Origin: CAIWAH01 sp964602595
GTDB lineage: Bacteria; Verrucomicrobiota; Verrucomicrobiia; Limisphaerales; UBA9464
Direction: 5' to 3'
DNA length: 64,000 nt
Assembly (NCBI GenBank): GCA_964602595.1
Contig: CAZRRO010000017.1
Coordinates: forward strand, 85,341-149,340
Shown: positions 43,094-51,227 of the stretch, one piece after another
Position numbering within the stretch: position 1 is the first letter of the stretch
How the letters are laid out: each line of letters begins with the position of its first letter
The notes under the pieces: generated by a model
Seen by the model: only the letters and a program-made list of their open reading frames with translations
Databases searched by the model: none
Told to the model about the DNA's origin: nothing
Made by a program: the position numbers and the translations under genes

Positions 43094-43744
43094 CTACCCG
43101 GTCACGGCGAGCGCCTCCGCCCGGCCCTTCGGTAGGCGCTGGCAGTGGTAGATGAGGTAGCCGTGGAGAAACTGCCGGACCGCCTGCACGTCATTCGCCG
43201 TGGCTCGCAGCGCCGGTAATTCCGTCCAATCCAGCTCCGTCAGCTCGCGCATCAGCGATTTCGCCGAACGACTGAAGGCCGTGGTCTCCAGGTCCGGCTC
43301 CAGCCCTTGGGAACCCAGCAGCTTCAGCTCGAAGGCATAGACGCTCCGCGGTTGCGGCGGCTGTTTCGGCAGGTGGGCGAGGAAGCCAGTCAGGAGTTCA
43401 TGCACTTCCGGCAGGGGCGTCTCGGTTTCGGTAACCTGCTCGACGAAGGCGACCGCGTAGCTCGCCTGGGTCACGTAACCGAAGTCGGTCCGCAGGCCAT
43501 TGCGCATGTCGCGCACGCCGACCTCGCGCAACGTGTGCAACTCCGACCGCTGGCTCCGGGCAAAGCTGAAGTCGGCCTCGAAGAACAGGTCCAGCTTGCC
43601 GTAGAACGAAGACTTGGGTTTACGCGCCCCCTTCGCAACCGTCGCAATCCGGCCCAACTCCGGCGTGAGCCAATGCACAATCAGGCTGGTGTCCGTGAGC
43701 GGACGCGTCCGGAGGATGATCCCGCTGGCGCGCTCGTCGGTCAT
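43094..43744 (-). CDS. recO: DNA repair protein RecO
   Basis: 216 residues. The N-terminal OB-fold SGIILRTRPLTDTSLIVHWLTPELGRIATVAKGARKPKS and the following LDLFFEADFSFARSQRSELHTL match RecO, which loads RecA with RecR during recombinational repair. No C-terminal Cys cluster is present and the length is slightly short, as in several RecO proteins that lack zinc. The ATG overlaps the stop of the upstream paralogue gene (ATGA), so it is translationally coupled to the ybeY operon. Convergent with the Spy-like gene, 5 bases away. Confidence 0.85.
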   Translation of the reverse strand: MTDERASGIILRTRPLTDTSLIVHWLTPELGRIATVAKGARKPKSSFYGKLDLFFEADFSFARSQRSELHTLREVGVRDMRNGLRTDFGYVTQASYAVAFVEQVTETETPLPEVHELLTGFLAHLPKQPPQPRSVYAFELKLLGSQGLEPDLETTAFSRSAKSLMRELTELDWTELPALRATANDVQAVRQFLHGYLIYHCQRLPKGRAEALAVTG

Positions 43745-44343
43745 CGCTTGGCGTCGGGATCGAGCGTGGGCCGGTAGTAGGCTTCGGCGGTCGTGCGCGG
43801 GATGCCGGCTTGGACCAGAAGTTGAACTTGGTTGCTGGCGAAGGCGGGCCACCGGGCCACCGGAATCAGCTCATGCGAACCATCGACGAGGCAGGCCTCC
43901 CGGAGGAAAGGCTGTCCAGGTAAGCCTCGGAAATGATCGCCGCCCTTGACGGCGTAACGATCAAACAACACCGCGATCCGAGGATTGCTGGCGGTTGAAA
44001 GCCCTTGGACGTAGATCCGGGTGCAGTTCGTTTCGTTGACCGGAACTCCGGAGGTCACCGCCGCCGTCAGCCACGAACCGGCATCGTCCACACCGACGAG
44101 GGACGGAACCATCCACGGTTCAAACCTTGCCCACTTCACCAACGCCTGGGGATACCCATTGGTGTGGAAGGGAAATTGCCCGGCGTTGACCGCGGCATAG
44201 TTGTTCAACGACATCCCGACCAACTTGATGCAGTGCTTGTGAACACGTCCCCAGTTCCAAATCAGGAAGCCAATCACGGCCGCGGCACCCAGCACCAACA
44301 CGCTCCCGATGCTCAATTTCTGCCATAGTTTCAATCGCTTCAT
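43741..44343 (-). CDS. Pilin-like membrane-anchored protein, paralogue 1
   Basis: 200 residues. A single N-terminal helix (LSIGSVLVLGAAAVIGFLIW) is followed by HCIKLVGMSLNNYAAVNAGQFPFHTNGYPQAL, reminiscent of the C-x-N-L-x2-y-a-x-d-x-g-x-f-P region of DUF1559-like pseudopilins but without a prepilin leader. The C-terminus SNQVQLLVQAGIPRTTAE is nearly identical to that of the next gene upstream. It overlaps recO by ATGA and lies 64 bases after paralogue 2. The start at 44343 follows one copy of the GGAAGGCAGG-type repeat. Function unknown. Confidence 0.7.
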   Translation of the reverse strand: MKRLKLWQKLSIGSVLVLGAAAVIGFLIWNWGRVHKHCIKLVGMSLNNYAAVNAGQFPFHTNGYPQALVKWARFEPWMVPSLVGVDDAGSWLTAAVTSGVPVNETNCTRIYVQGLSTASNPRIAVLFDRYAVKGGDHFRGLPGQPFLREACLVDGSHELIPVARWPAFASNQVQLLVQAGIPRTTAEAYYRPTLDPDAKR

Positions 44344-44369
44344 GCTTTCCTGCCTTCCAAATTCCCGAC
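44344..44369. repeat. Single GGAAGGCAGG-type repeat copy
   Basis: On the minus strand it reads GGGAATTTGGAAGGCAGGAA and continues to the paralogue 1 start codon at 44343, so the AGGAAAG part could serve as its ribosome binding site. It matches the arms at 27258 and 29486; no inverted partner is near. Confidence 0.65.
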
Positions 44370-44407
44370 CGCCGGTTTTATCCCCAATCGAGTAGAGCGT
44401 TTCCTTG

Positions 44408-45007
44408 TCATCGTTTGGGGTTGGGATCCAGCGTGGGCCGGTAGTAGTCCTCGGCCGTCGTGCGTGGGATGCCGGCTTGGACCAGAAGTTGAACTTGGTT
44501 GCTGGCGAAGGCGGGCCAGCGGCTTGCCGGAATTCGAACCATCGATCCATCCAGCAAACAGGCTTCTCGAAGATAACCGGCCCACGGATGGGAAGAATGG
44601 TCGCCGCCACGGGTCGCAAGCCGGTCGAACAGCACGGCAATTTCCGGGCTGCCGGACTCATTCAACCCCTGGACGTAGATTCTAGAACAAAGGCTTTCAT
44701 CCACGCTATCTCCAGTAGCCACGGCCTGCCGCAGCCAACGGCCATCGTCGCCCGGCCCGACCAGGGTCCGCTCGTCGCCTGGGTTTGCCTTCGCCCACAC
44801 GACAAGCGCATCTCCAAAACCGTTGGTATGGCTCGGAAAATTCCCGCCGTGGTCCGAGGCGTAGATTCTCAACGACAGCCCTGCAGCCTTGATACAATGC
44901 TGGTGCCGGCCATTGATCCAAACTGCATATTTGCCCAGCACATAAAAGCCTCCGAATAGAAGGACCACGACGAGCCAAAACCAACCACTTCGTAGGCGCG
45001 TTTTCAT
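44408..45007 (-). CDS. Pilin-like membrane-anchored protein, paralogue 2
   Basis: 199 residues. An N-terminal helix (SGWFWLVVVLLFGGFYVLG) is followed by HCIKAAGLSLRIYASDHGGNFPSHTNGF and the same C-terminal block as paralogue 1 (SNQVQLLVQAGIPRTTAE, ending in YYRPTLDP). The two genes form a tandem duplication; the first 60 codons differ clearly while the last 40 are nearly the same in DNA. Its ATG overlaps the ybeY stop (ATGA). No known family was recognised beyond the pseudopilin-like central motif. Confidence 0.7.
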   Translation of the reverse strand: MKTRLRSGWFWLVVVLLFGGFYVLGKYAVWINGRHQHCIKAAGLSLRIYASDHGGNFPSHTNGFGDALVVWAKANPGDERTLVGPGDDGRWLRQAVATGDSVDESLCSRIYVQGLNESGSPEIAVLFDRLATRGGDHSSHPWAGYLREACLLDGSMVRIPASRWPAFASNQVQLLVQAGIPRTTAEDYYRPTLDPNPKR

Positions 45008-45459
45008 GGCGCCCTGCCTTCCTGATTCGTGACCAGCTTCCGCACCAACCGGTTCTCCTCCCGCTTCATCACGCGGCGCTTGGCCGGCTCCAGGTCGTCG
45101 AAGCCGCGCAGGTGCAAGATTCCGTGGATCACGTAACGCAGAAGTTCGGCTTCCCAGGTCGTGCCAAATTCCGCCGCCTGCCGGACCGCCTCGGGCACGC
45201 AGATGAACATCTCGCCGAAGAGCCGGTCCGGCGTGCTGCCGTGGTCGAACGTGATGATGTCCGTCGGCCCCTCGTGTCGGAGGAACTGCCAGTTCACCTC
45301 CGCCGACCGCTTCGCCGAGACGAAGTGGATGCCCAGTTCCGCCCCCTGCCCTGCCTCGGCCAGCGCCGCTTCGGCGACCGCGCGCACCCGGCGCGAGTCC
45401 ACCTGCCGGTCCCGCTGCCGGTTCGTGATGACGACGTTGACTTCGACCGTGTTGGCCAT
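45004..45459 (-). CDS. ybeY: Endoribonuclease YbeY
   Basis: 151 residues. The zinc-site motif HGILHLRGFDD, the preceding FGEMFICVPEAVRQA and the N-terminal substrate region (RHEGPTDIITFDHG) match YbeY, a single-strand-specific RNase needed for 16S rRNA 3' maturation and ribosome quality control. In most family members the motif is HGxLHLxGYDH; the third metal ligand is Asp here, as I recall for some other phyla. ATG at 45459 is chosen; a GTG seven codons upstream is possible. First gene of a four-gene coupled operon ending in recO. Confidence 0.9.
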   Translation of the reverse strand: MANTVEVNVVITNRQRDRQVDSRRVRAVAEAALAEAGQGAELGIHFVSAKRSAEVNWQFLRHEGPTDIITFDHGSTPDRLFGEMFICVPEAVRQAAEFGTTWEAELLRYVIHGILHLRGFDDLEPAKRRVMKREENRLVRKLVTNQEGRAP

Positions 45460-45612
45460 GGCTTGATCAGACCGGTTCACTTGCGGATCCGCACGCCCCG
45501 AGCACCCCGGACCGGCGGAACTGTTCTCACGAAGCGGCGACGCCAGAAATTAGGATGAAGCGGAAAAAAGGGCGAACCCCATTCCCGCAGCCGCCGGAGG
45601 CAGGCCCGGCGT

Positions 45613-46167
45613 TCAGGGAATCAGCGGGCGGCCAATGTTCAGGCCGTGTTTCAGGCAATAGGCACCGTTCACCACGTATTTCTCGGCCCAGTGCTTCAGG
45701 CCGGCGCGCTCCTCGGGGGTAAGGGCGCGTTTCACCTTGGCCGGGGCGCCGAGGACCATTGAGCCGGGCGGAATCACGGTGCCGGGCGTGACGACCGCGC
45801 CCGCGCCCACGAGGCTTTGTTCGCCGATGACCGCGCCATCGAGCACGGTGGCGCCAATGCCGATGAGACACTCGTCACCGATGGTGCAGGCGTGGACCAC
45901 CGCGGAATGCCCGATGGTCACCCAGTTGCCGACGATGCAGGGAAAGTCATCGGCGAGGTGCAGCACCGCGTTGTCCTGCACATTGCTGTGGTGGCCGACG
46001 ACGATGCGGTTGATGTCACCCCGCAGGACGGCCCCATACCAGACACTGCTGTGGTCACCGAGGGTCACGTCGCCCAGCACGACGGCGGTGGAGGCCAGGT
46101 AAACGTCCCGGCCCAGCACGGGTTCCTTGCGGAGAAAGGTGTCCAACTGCGCGACGAGCTTGTCCAT
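45613..46167 (-). CDS. Gamma-carbonic-anhydrase-like hexapeptide protein
   Basis: 184 residues. A left-handed beta-helix of hexapeptide repeats is visible (VVLGDVTLGDHSSVWYGAVLRGD, then IGHSAVVHACTIGDECLIGIGATVLDG). The three His positions, in VLHLA, GHSAV and VVHAC, suggest the metal site of the gamma-CA/YrdA family. It ends with a helix (EERAGLKHWAEKYV). Proteins of this class bind Zn or Fe; carbonic anhydrase activity is often unproven. It is separated by 155 bases from the efflux operon end and is probably independently transcribed. Confidence 0.87.
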   Translation of the reverse strand: MDKLVAQLDTFLRKEPVLGRDVYLASTAVVLGDVTLGDHSSVWYGAVLRGDINRIVVGHHSNVQDNAVLHLADDFPCIVGNWVTIGHSAVVHACTIGDECLIGIGATVLDGAVIGEQSLVGAGAVVTPGTVIPPGSMVLGAPAKVKRALTPEERAGLKHWAEKYVVNGAYCLKHGLNIGRPLIP

Positions 46168-46322
46168 GCAGGCAGCGTGCGATGACCGACCGTGGGGTTC
46201 GAGCGTGAAGTATTTGCCGCCAGGAAAAATGACCTCACAGCCGGCCAGAGCCGGCGCCCGGCATTGGGCTCGTCGTCAAAGAGTCGCGAAGCAGCCGAGT
46301 CATTCTAGGCCGCCGAGCTGAG

Positions 46323-46802
46323 TCATTTCTTTTCGCCGGCCGATTTCTCCGGTTTCGGGTCCGTGGCGGAGGTGCACTTGCAGAGCCACTCTGCGTTCTT
46401 GCAGGCCGAGCAGATGGCGGCGTCGTAGGTCAGGCGGGCCGTGACGGCCTTGGCCGACGGCGTTTCGCGGAACTGGAAGATGGTCAGGAACTCGTCGCCC
46501 TTCTGCATCGGCACGACGAACTTCCCATCCTTCTTCTCCACCGCGAGCTTCTCGGGTTTCTTCCGGTCGCCAGTGGTGGCGGTGAGCACCTGGTCCTTCA
46601 GCTCGACGGGCTTCATGTTCTTGTCGAACAGAGCGATGCGGAAGAAGCCCTCATTGGCGGTGACTTCGCCGTGGAGCGTCTCATCCTTGCTGAACTCGAT
46701 GATTCGGCCGCCATTCGGGCCGAGTTCAACGCCGCCGTGGGCGAGCGCGCGGGTGAGGCCGAGCAGCAGCACGGCGGCGAGCGTGAGGAGTGAGGTCTTC
46801 AT
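46323..46802 (-). CDS. Secreted protein with Cys cluster, efflux-operon accessory
   Basis: 159 residues. The signal peptide (SLLTLAAVLLLGLTRALA) is followed by HGGVELGPNGGRIIEF, a small beta domain, and a C-terminal CSACKNAEWLCKC metal-binding-like cluster with a Lys-rich tail. It starts 64 bases after the stop of the CzcA-like gene and is probably the last gene of the heavy-metal efflux operon. The N-terminal H-GG-GPNGG pattern resembles domains found near CusB/CzcB-type adaptors. It may be a periplasmic metal-binding protein; this is inference from residues and position. Confidence 0.65.
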   Translation of the reverse strand: MKTSLLTLAAVLLLGLTRALAHGGVELGPNGGRIIEFSKDETLHGEVTANEGFFRIALFDKNMKPVELKDQVLTATTGDRKKPEKLAVEKKDGKFVVPMQKGDEFLTIFQFRETPSAKAVTARLTYDAAICSACKNAEWLCKCTSATDPKPEKSAGEKK

Positions 46803-46866
46803 GTGTTTCTTGCTTGGTTTGATGTGTCGGTAAGTGGACCGCCATTCCGGCGGCAGGGAAAACTCT

Positions 46867-49800
46867 TCAATGGGAGGCGCCGGCTTCGTTCTCGATGGCC
46901 TTGGCCGCGGCTTTTCGGCCGAAGGTGTAGAAGACCGTCGGCGTGACCCCGAGCCCCAGCAGCGTGGAGGTAACCAGCCCGCCGACGATGACGACGGCGA
47001 CGGGGTGGAGGATCTCCTTGCCGGGCTGATCGGCGGCAAATACGAGCGGGATGAGGCCGATGCCGGCGGCCAGCGCGGTCATGAGCACGGGCACGAGCCG
47101 TTCCTTGGTTCCGCGGATGACCATCGCCCGGGTGAAGCCCTCGCCTTCGTGCTGCATGAGGTGGAGGTAATGCGAGATCAGCATGATGCTGTTGCGCGCG
47201 GCCACGCCGGCCACCGCGATGAAGCCTACGAGCGTCGCGATGCTGATGTTGTTCAGCATGGCCCAGGTCAGGACGAGTCCGCCGACCAGGGCGAGCGGAA
47301 TGTCGCACAGCACCTGGAGCGCGAAGAACCACGTGCGGAAGTAGCCGTAGAGCAGGAACGCGATGATGACGAAGACCACCGCGCTAAGGACGGCGATGCG
47401 CTGGGCGGCCTCCCGCTGGGCCTGAAACTCGCCCTCGTAACGGATGAAGTAGCCTTCGGGCAGCTTTACCCGGGCGGCAATTTCCTGCTGGAGCTTCGGG
47501 ACGAGCGAGGACACGTCGCGGACGGTTGGTTTGATGGCGAGGGCGAACCGCCGCTGGCTTCCTTCCCGGAAGATGACATTGGGGCCCTTCGCCGCCCGCA
47601 CTTCAGCGATCAGCGACAGGGGAATGCGCTGAGTCGTGTCCCCGTCGCCGTGCACCTCGATGGGCAGTTGGGCGATGCGCTCCGGCGACTCGCGCCATTC
47701 CTGGGGCAGGCGGACCACGAGGTCCACGGCCCGCTGGCCTTCGCGGAGTTCGGCCACGGCCTTGCCGCCGACGAGGGTTGAAAGCGTTTCGTTGAGCTGA
47801 CCCGGAGTCACGCCATAGGCGGCGGCGCGGTCACGGTCGGGCTCAATGCGGAGCTGCGGAATGGTGGCCTGCTGGTCGAGCTTGCAGTCTTCGAAACCGG
47901 GAATCGATTTGGCGGCGGCCTGAATCTGGAGCCCGAGCTCGCGGAGCTTGTCGAGGTCGGGACCGAACACCTTGATTGCCACGGGTGCGGACACGCCGCT
48001 GAGCATGTGGCCGATCCGGTCGGCCAGCGGACCGGTCACGACGCTGAAAGTGCCGGGCACCGCGCGGATCTTCTGTCGGATGGCCTCCAGGATTTCCGCC
48101 CGCGAACGAACGTTCTTTCCGCCCTCAGTCTCGCGGAAATCCACGTCGAACTCGGCCGTTGAAACCGGCACGACATGATCGCCGCGTTCGGCCCGGCCCA
48201 GCCGGCGGCCCACCTTGCGGACCTCGGGGATTGCCAGCAGCTGCTGTTCGATCACGTCGGAGATCCGGTTCATCTCGTCCAGAGAGGTGCCGGGAGCCGA
48301 CGTGGTGGAGATCAGCGCAGTTTCCTCGCGGAAGGCGGGCAGGAAATCCTTACCCATCTGCGGATAGAGCGAGAACGCGCCGACCACCGCGAGTGCGGCC
48401 AGCCCCAGCAGGAAGTAGGGCTGGCTGAGCCCGAAGCGCAGGATCGTGTGTTCGAGCAGCCACTTGAGGCCGCGCACCAGCGGGCCGTCGTGGTGTTGAT
48501 GACCTTCCTTGGGCCGGAGCAAGAGTGAGCACAGCACCGGGATCGCCGTCAGCGAGACGACGAACGACGCGACCATGCTGACGATGGTGGCGATGGCGAT
48601 GGGCGAGAAGAGCCGGCCCTCAACGCCGCTCAGGCCCAGCAGCGGCAGGAAGACGAGGATGATGAGCAGCGTGGCGTAGAGGATGGAGTTCCGCACCTCG
48701 CCCGAGGCGCGGGCGATCACTTCAAGACGCGGCTGCGGATGCGGGCGGGCGGCGTTTTCCCGCAGCCGCCGGAACACGTTCTCCACGTCCACGATGGCGT
48801 CATCCACGACCATGCCGATGGCCACCGCCAGGCCGCCGAGCGTCATCGAGTTCACCGAGATGCCGAACCATTTGAACGTCAGCAGCGTGATGGCAAACGA
48901 GAGCGGCATCGCCATCAGCGTGATGAAAGTGGTGCGGAAGTTCAGGAGGAACAGGAAGATGACGACCGTGACCATCACCGCACCTTCGAGGATGGCGCGC
49001 TTCAGGTTGCCGATGGCGTTGGTGATGAAATCGGCCTGCCGGAACAGCACCACCGTCTCGACGCCCGGCGGAAGCGTGGGCTGCAATTCCGCGAGGGCCG
49101 CTTCAATCTTCCCGGTGAGGGCGAGCGTGTCGAAGCCGGGCGACTTGGTGATGCTCATGATCACGCCGCGCACGCCGTTGACGCTGCCGTCGCCGCGCAT
49201 CGGCTCGATGCCCCAATCCACGGTGGCCACGTCGGCGATGTGGATGGCGCGGTCACCGACGCGCTTCACAACGGTGCGGGCGATGGCGTCGAGCTGCACG
49301 GTCATGGCCAGGTTACGGACCATGATTTCGGTCGAACCGGAGTTCAGGAACCCGCCGGTGCTGTTGCCCGAGGCTTCCTTGGCGGCGCGCTCCAGTTCCT
49401 CGTAGGTCACCGCGTGCGCCTGCATCCGGAGCGGATCGGGCTGGATCTGCACCTGCTTGATGCCACCGCCCATGTTCAGGATTTCCGCGAGGCCCGAAAT
49501 GCTTTGCAGGCGCGGCCGCACCACCCAGTCGGCCAGGGAGCGGACTTCCCGGGGCGGCACCGCGACGTTGGTGCTGCGGATTCCGACGAGGAGGATCTCG
49601 CCCATGAGCGACGCAACGGGCGTGAGGAACGGTTCGACTCCTTTCGGCAGCGTTCCGCGCACGCCCTGAAGGCGCTCCTGCACGAACTGACGAGCCCGGT
49701 AGATGTCCGTGCCCCAGCCAAACTCCGCATACACCAGCGAAAGGCTCACGTCGGAGTTGGACCGCAGCCGGGTGAGGCCGGACACGCCCATGAGGGCGCG

Positions 49801-50010
49801 CTCGATGGGTTGGGTGACGTTGACCTCTACCTCTTCGGGGGCGAGGCCGGGCGATTCGGTGAGGATGATGACCGTCGGTTTGGTCAGGTCCGGCAGGACT
49901 TCCACCGGCAGTTCCCGCACCGCCTGAACGCCGAGCAGCAGGACCAGCAGCGAAAGACCGAGCACGACGGCCCGGTTGTTCAGCGCAAGTCGGATGAGCT
50001 TGTTGAGCAT
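46867..50010 (-). CDS. Heavy-metal efflux RND permease (CzcA/CusA family)
   Basis: 1047 residues of typical HME-RND architecture: a first helix (NNRAVVLGLSLLVLLLGVQAV), periplasmic regions, and a central cluster of helices with VAIGMVVDDAIVDVENVFRRL. In CzcA the equivalent motif is DFGxxVDGAVVMVEN and in CusA AxGxMVDAAIVMIEN, so the metal specificity is not the standard Zn/Co/Cd or Cu/Ag one. The C-terminal half repeats the fold, with FIAVAGVAARNSIMLISHYLHLMQ. It works with the adaptor (50013) and TolC-like (51224) genes immediately upstream, 2 bases and overlapping, to export metal across both membranes. Confidence 0.93.
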   Translation of the reverse strand: MLNKLIRLALNNRAVVLGLSLLVLLLGVQAVRELPVEVLPDLTKPTVIILTESPGLAPEEVEVNVTQPIERALMGVSGLTRLRSNSDVSLSLVYAEFGWGTDIYRARQFVQERLQGVRGTLPKGVEPFLTPVASLMGEILLVGIRSTNVAVPPREVRSLADWVVRPRLQSISGLAEILNMGGGIKQVQIQPDPLRMQAHAVTYEELERAAKEASGNSTGGFLNSGSTEIMVRNLAMTVQLDAIARTVVKRVGDRAIHIADVATVDWGIEPMRGDGSVNGVRGVIMSITKSPGFDTLALTGKIEAALAELQPTLPPGVETVVLFRQADFITNAIGNLKRAILEGAVMVTVVIFLFLLNFRTTFITLMAMPLSFAITLLTFKWFGISVNSMTLGGLAVAIGMVVDDAIVDVENVFRRLRENAARPHPQPRLEVIARASGEVRNSILYATLLIILVFLPLLGLSGVEGRLFSPIAIATIVSMVASFVVSLTAIPVLCSLLLRPKEGHQHHDGPLVRGLKWLLEHTILRFGLSQPYFLLGLAALAVVGAFSLYPQMGKDFLPAFREETALISTTSAPGTSLDEMNRISDVIEQQLLAIPEVRKVGRRLGRAERGDHVVPVSTAEFDVDFRETEGGKNVRSRAEILEAIRQKIRAVPGTFSVVTGPLADRIGHMLSGVSAPVAIKVFGPDLDKLRELGLQIQAAAKSIPGFEDCKLDQQATIPQLRIEPDRDRAAAYGVTPGQLNETLSTLVGGKAVAELREGQRAVDLVVRLPQEWRESPERIAQLPIEVHGDGDTTQRIPLSLIAEVRAAKGPNVIFREGSQRRFALAIKPTVRDVSSLVPKLQQEIAARVKLPEGYFIRYEGEFQAQREAAQRIAVLSAVVFVIIAFLLYGYFRTWFFALQVLCDIPLALVGGLVLTWAMLNNISIATLVGFIAVAGVAARNSIMLISHYLHLMQHEGEGFTRAMVIRGTKERLVPVLMTALAAGIGLIPLVFAADQPGKEILHPVAVVIVGGLVTSTLLGLGVTPTVFYTFGRKAAAKAIENEAGASH

Positions 50011-50012
50011 GG

Positions 50013-51227
50013 TCAGGCGGTTCCGGTTTCGGGCGGTTTTGCCGCCGGAGTTTCCGCAGTGGCCTCAGGCTCGGGTTGGCGCCGAAGTGAAGAAATGGCC
50101 AGCAGCAGCAGCAGGACGCCGTTCGCGATCAGGGAAAACAGCGTCACGCCGGAGAGCTTCCCGCCGCCGGCCTCTCCGTGATGGTGTCCGTCGTGTTCCG
50201 TGTGCGCGGCGTCCTTCTGGTCCGCGGTCTTCTCGCTGCCGTCCTCGTTGTGCTCGTGGCCGTGCGCGGCATCGAGCGCCTCCTTGAGCGACACGCTGCC
50301 CTTGCCGGCGAAGGCCAGGGAATACGCGCCGGTGGTCACCACCTTGTCGCCCGGCAGCAGCCCCTGCGTGATCTCCACCAGACGGCCGTTGTTCGCGCCG
50401 ACTACGACCGGGACCTTGACGAACGCGTTGGGGATGCCGTCGTCCGCCACGTAGAGGAACCGGTCCGCGCCGTCGCCTTGCACGGCTTCCCGGGGAACGG
50501 CCATCACGTCGTTCCGGGTCTTGGTGACGATCTGAAACTCCGTCCGCATCCCCGGCCGCAGCCAGGTGCCCTCGTTGTTCACGTGGCAGGCTGCTTCCAG
50601 GGTGCCAGAGGCCGGATCGGCCAACGCACCGAGGTGCTCGATCCGTGTGTTCCAGGTTTCGCCGGGCCAGCCCGGAGACGTAATTCGCACCGGCTGACCG
50701 CGCAGCAGCTTATCCGCGAGATGCTCGGGCACCCGCGCGAGCGCATAGACCGTGGAGAGGTCCACGATGGCGAGCAATGGCCGGTCCGGGCTGACCGGAT
50801 CGCCGGGCGCAACGGCCAACTCGACGACCAAACCGTCCATTGGCGCCGTCAAGGTGATCTGGGGCGGCGGTTCGCCGGGCTGCCGGCTTTCGATGACGAC
50901 CAGGGGATCGCCGGCTTTCACTGCATGGTCCGGCCGCGCGTTGACGACGATGGCTCGTCCGGCAATGCGGCTGCTGACTACGGCCCGTTTGCCCGGCAGC
51001 ACTTCGACGCGGCCAAGCGCGAATAGCGATTCCTCGAAGGTCTGCTCCTCGGCCTCGATGGTCTGGAGCCGGAGGTTCTTCACGCCGGTCTCGTCGAGAA
51101 AGACGGTGTTCGCAAGCCGGGCGGGATCGGGCTTGGCGGCGTCACAGTCAAAGTGGCCGACCAGCAGCAAGCCGGTTAGCAGCGCCACGAACTGACGGCA
51201 GGAGTGGGCGGGACGAATTTGAGTCAT
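50013..51227 (-). CDS. RND efflux periplasmic adaptor (CzcB-like) with His-rich linker and C-terminal helix
   Basis: 404 residues. The barrel-sandwich hybrid is seen in GRAIVVNARPDHAVKAGDPLVVIES and APMDGLVVELAVAPGDPVSPDRPL. A membrane-proximal domain follows with EITQGLLPGDKVVTTGAYSL. Then come a His/Asp-rich stretch (AHGHEHNEDG, EHDGHHHGEAGG) and an unusual C-terminal hydrophobic helix (VTLFSLIANGVLLLLLAISS). The His-rich part probably binds metal; a C-terminal helix is not usual in adaptors. ATG overlaps the TolC-like gene stop (ATGA). Signal segment FVALLTGLLLVGHFDCDAA is visible. Confidence 0.88.
   Translation of the reverse strand: MTQIRPAHSCRQFVALLTGLLLVGHFDCDAAKPDPARLANTVFLDETGVKNLRLQTIEAEEQTFEESLFALGRVEVLPGKRAVVSSRIAGRAIVVNARPDHAVKAGDPLVVIESRQPGEPPPQITLTAPMDGLVVELAVAPGDPVSPDRPLLAIVDLSTVYALARVPEHLADKLLRGQPVRITSPGWPGETWNTRIEHLGALADPASGTLEAACHVNNEGTWLRPGMRTEFQIVTKTRNDVMAVPREAVQGDGADRFLYVADDGIPNAFVKVPVVVGANNGRLVEITQGLLPGDKVVTTGAYSLAFAGKGSVSLKEALDAAHGHEHNEDGSEKTADQKDAAHTEHDGHHHGEAGGGKLSGVTLFSLIANGVLLLLLAISSLRRQPEPEATAETPAAKPPETGTA

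Noticed and set aside
46834..47781. Plus-strand open frames opposite the CzcA-like gene (also 48739-50181)
   Set aside because: They are shadows of the RND permease with no recognisable domain.
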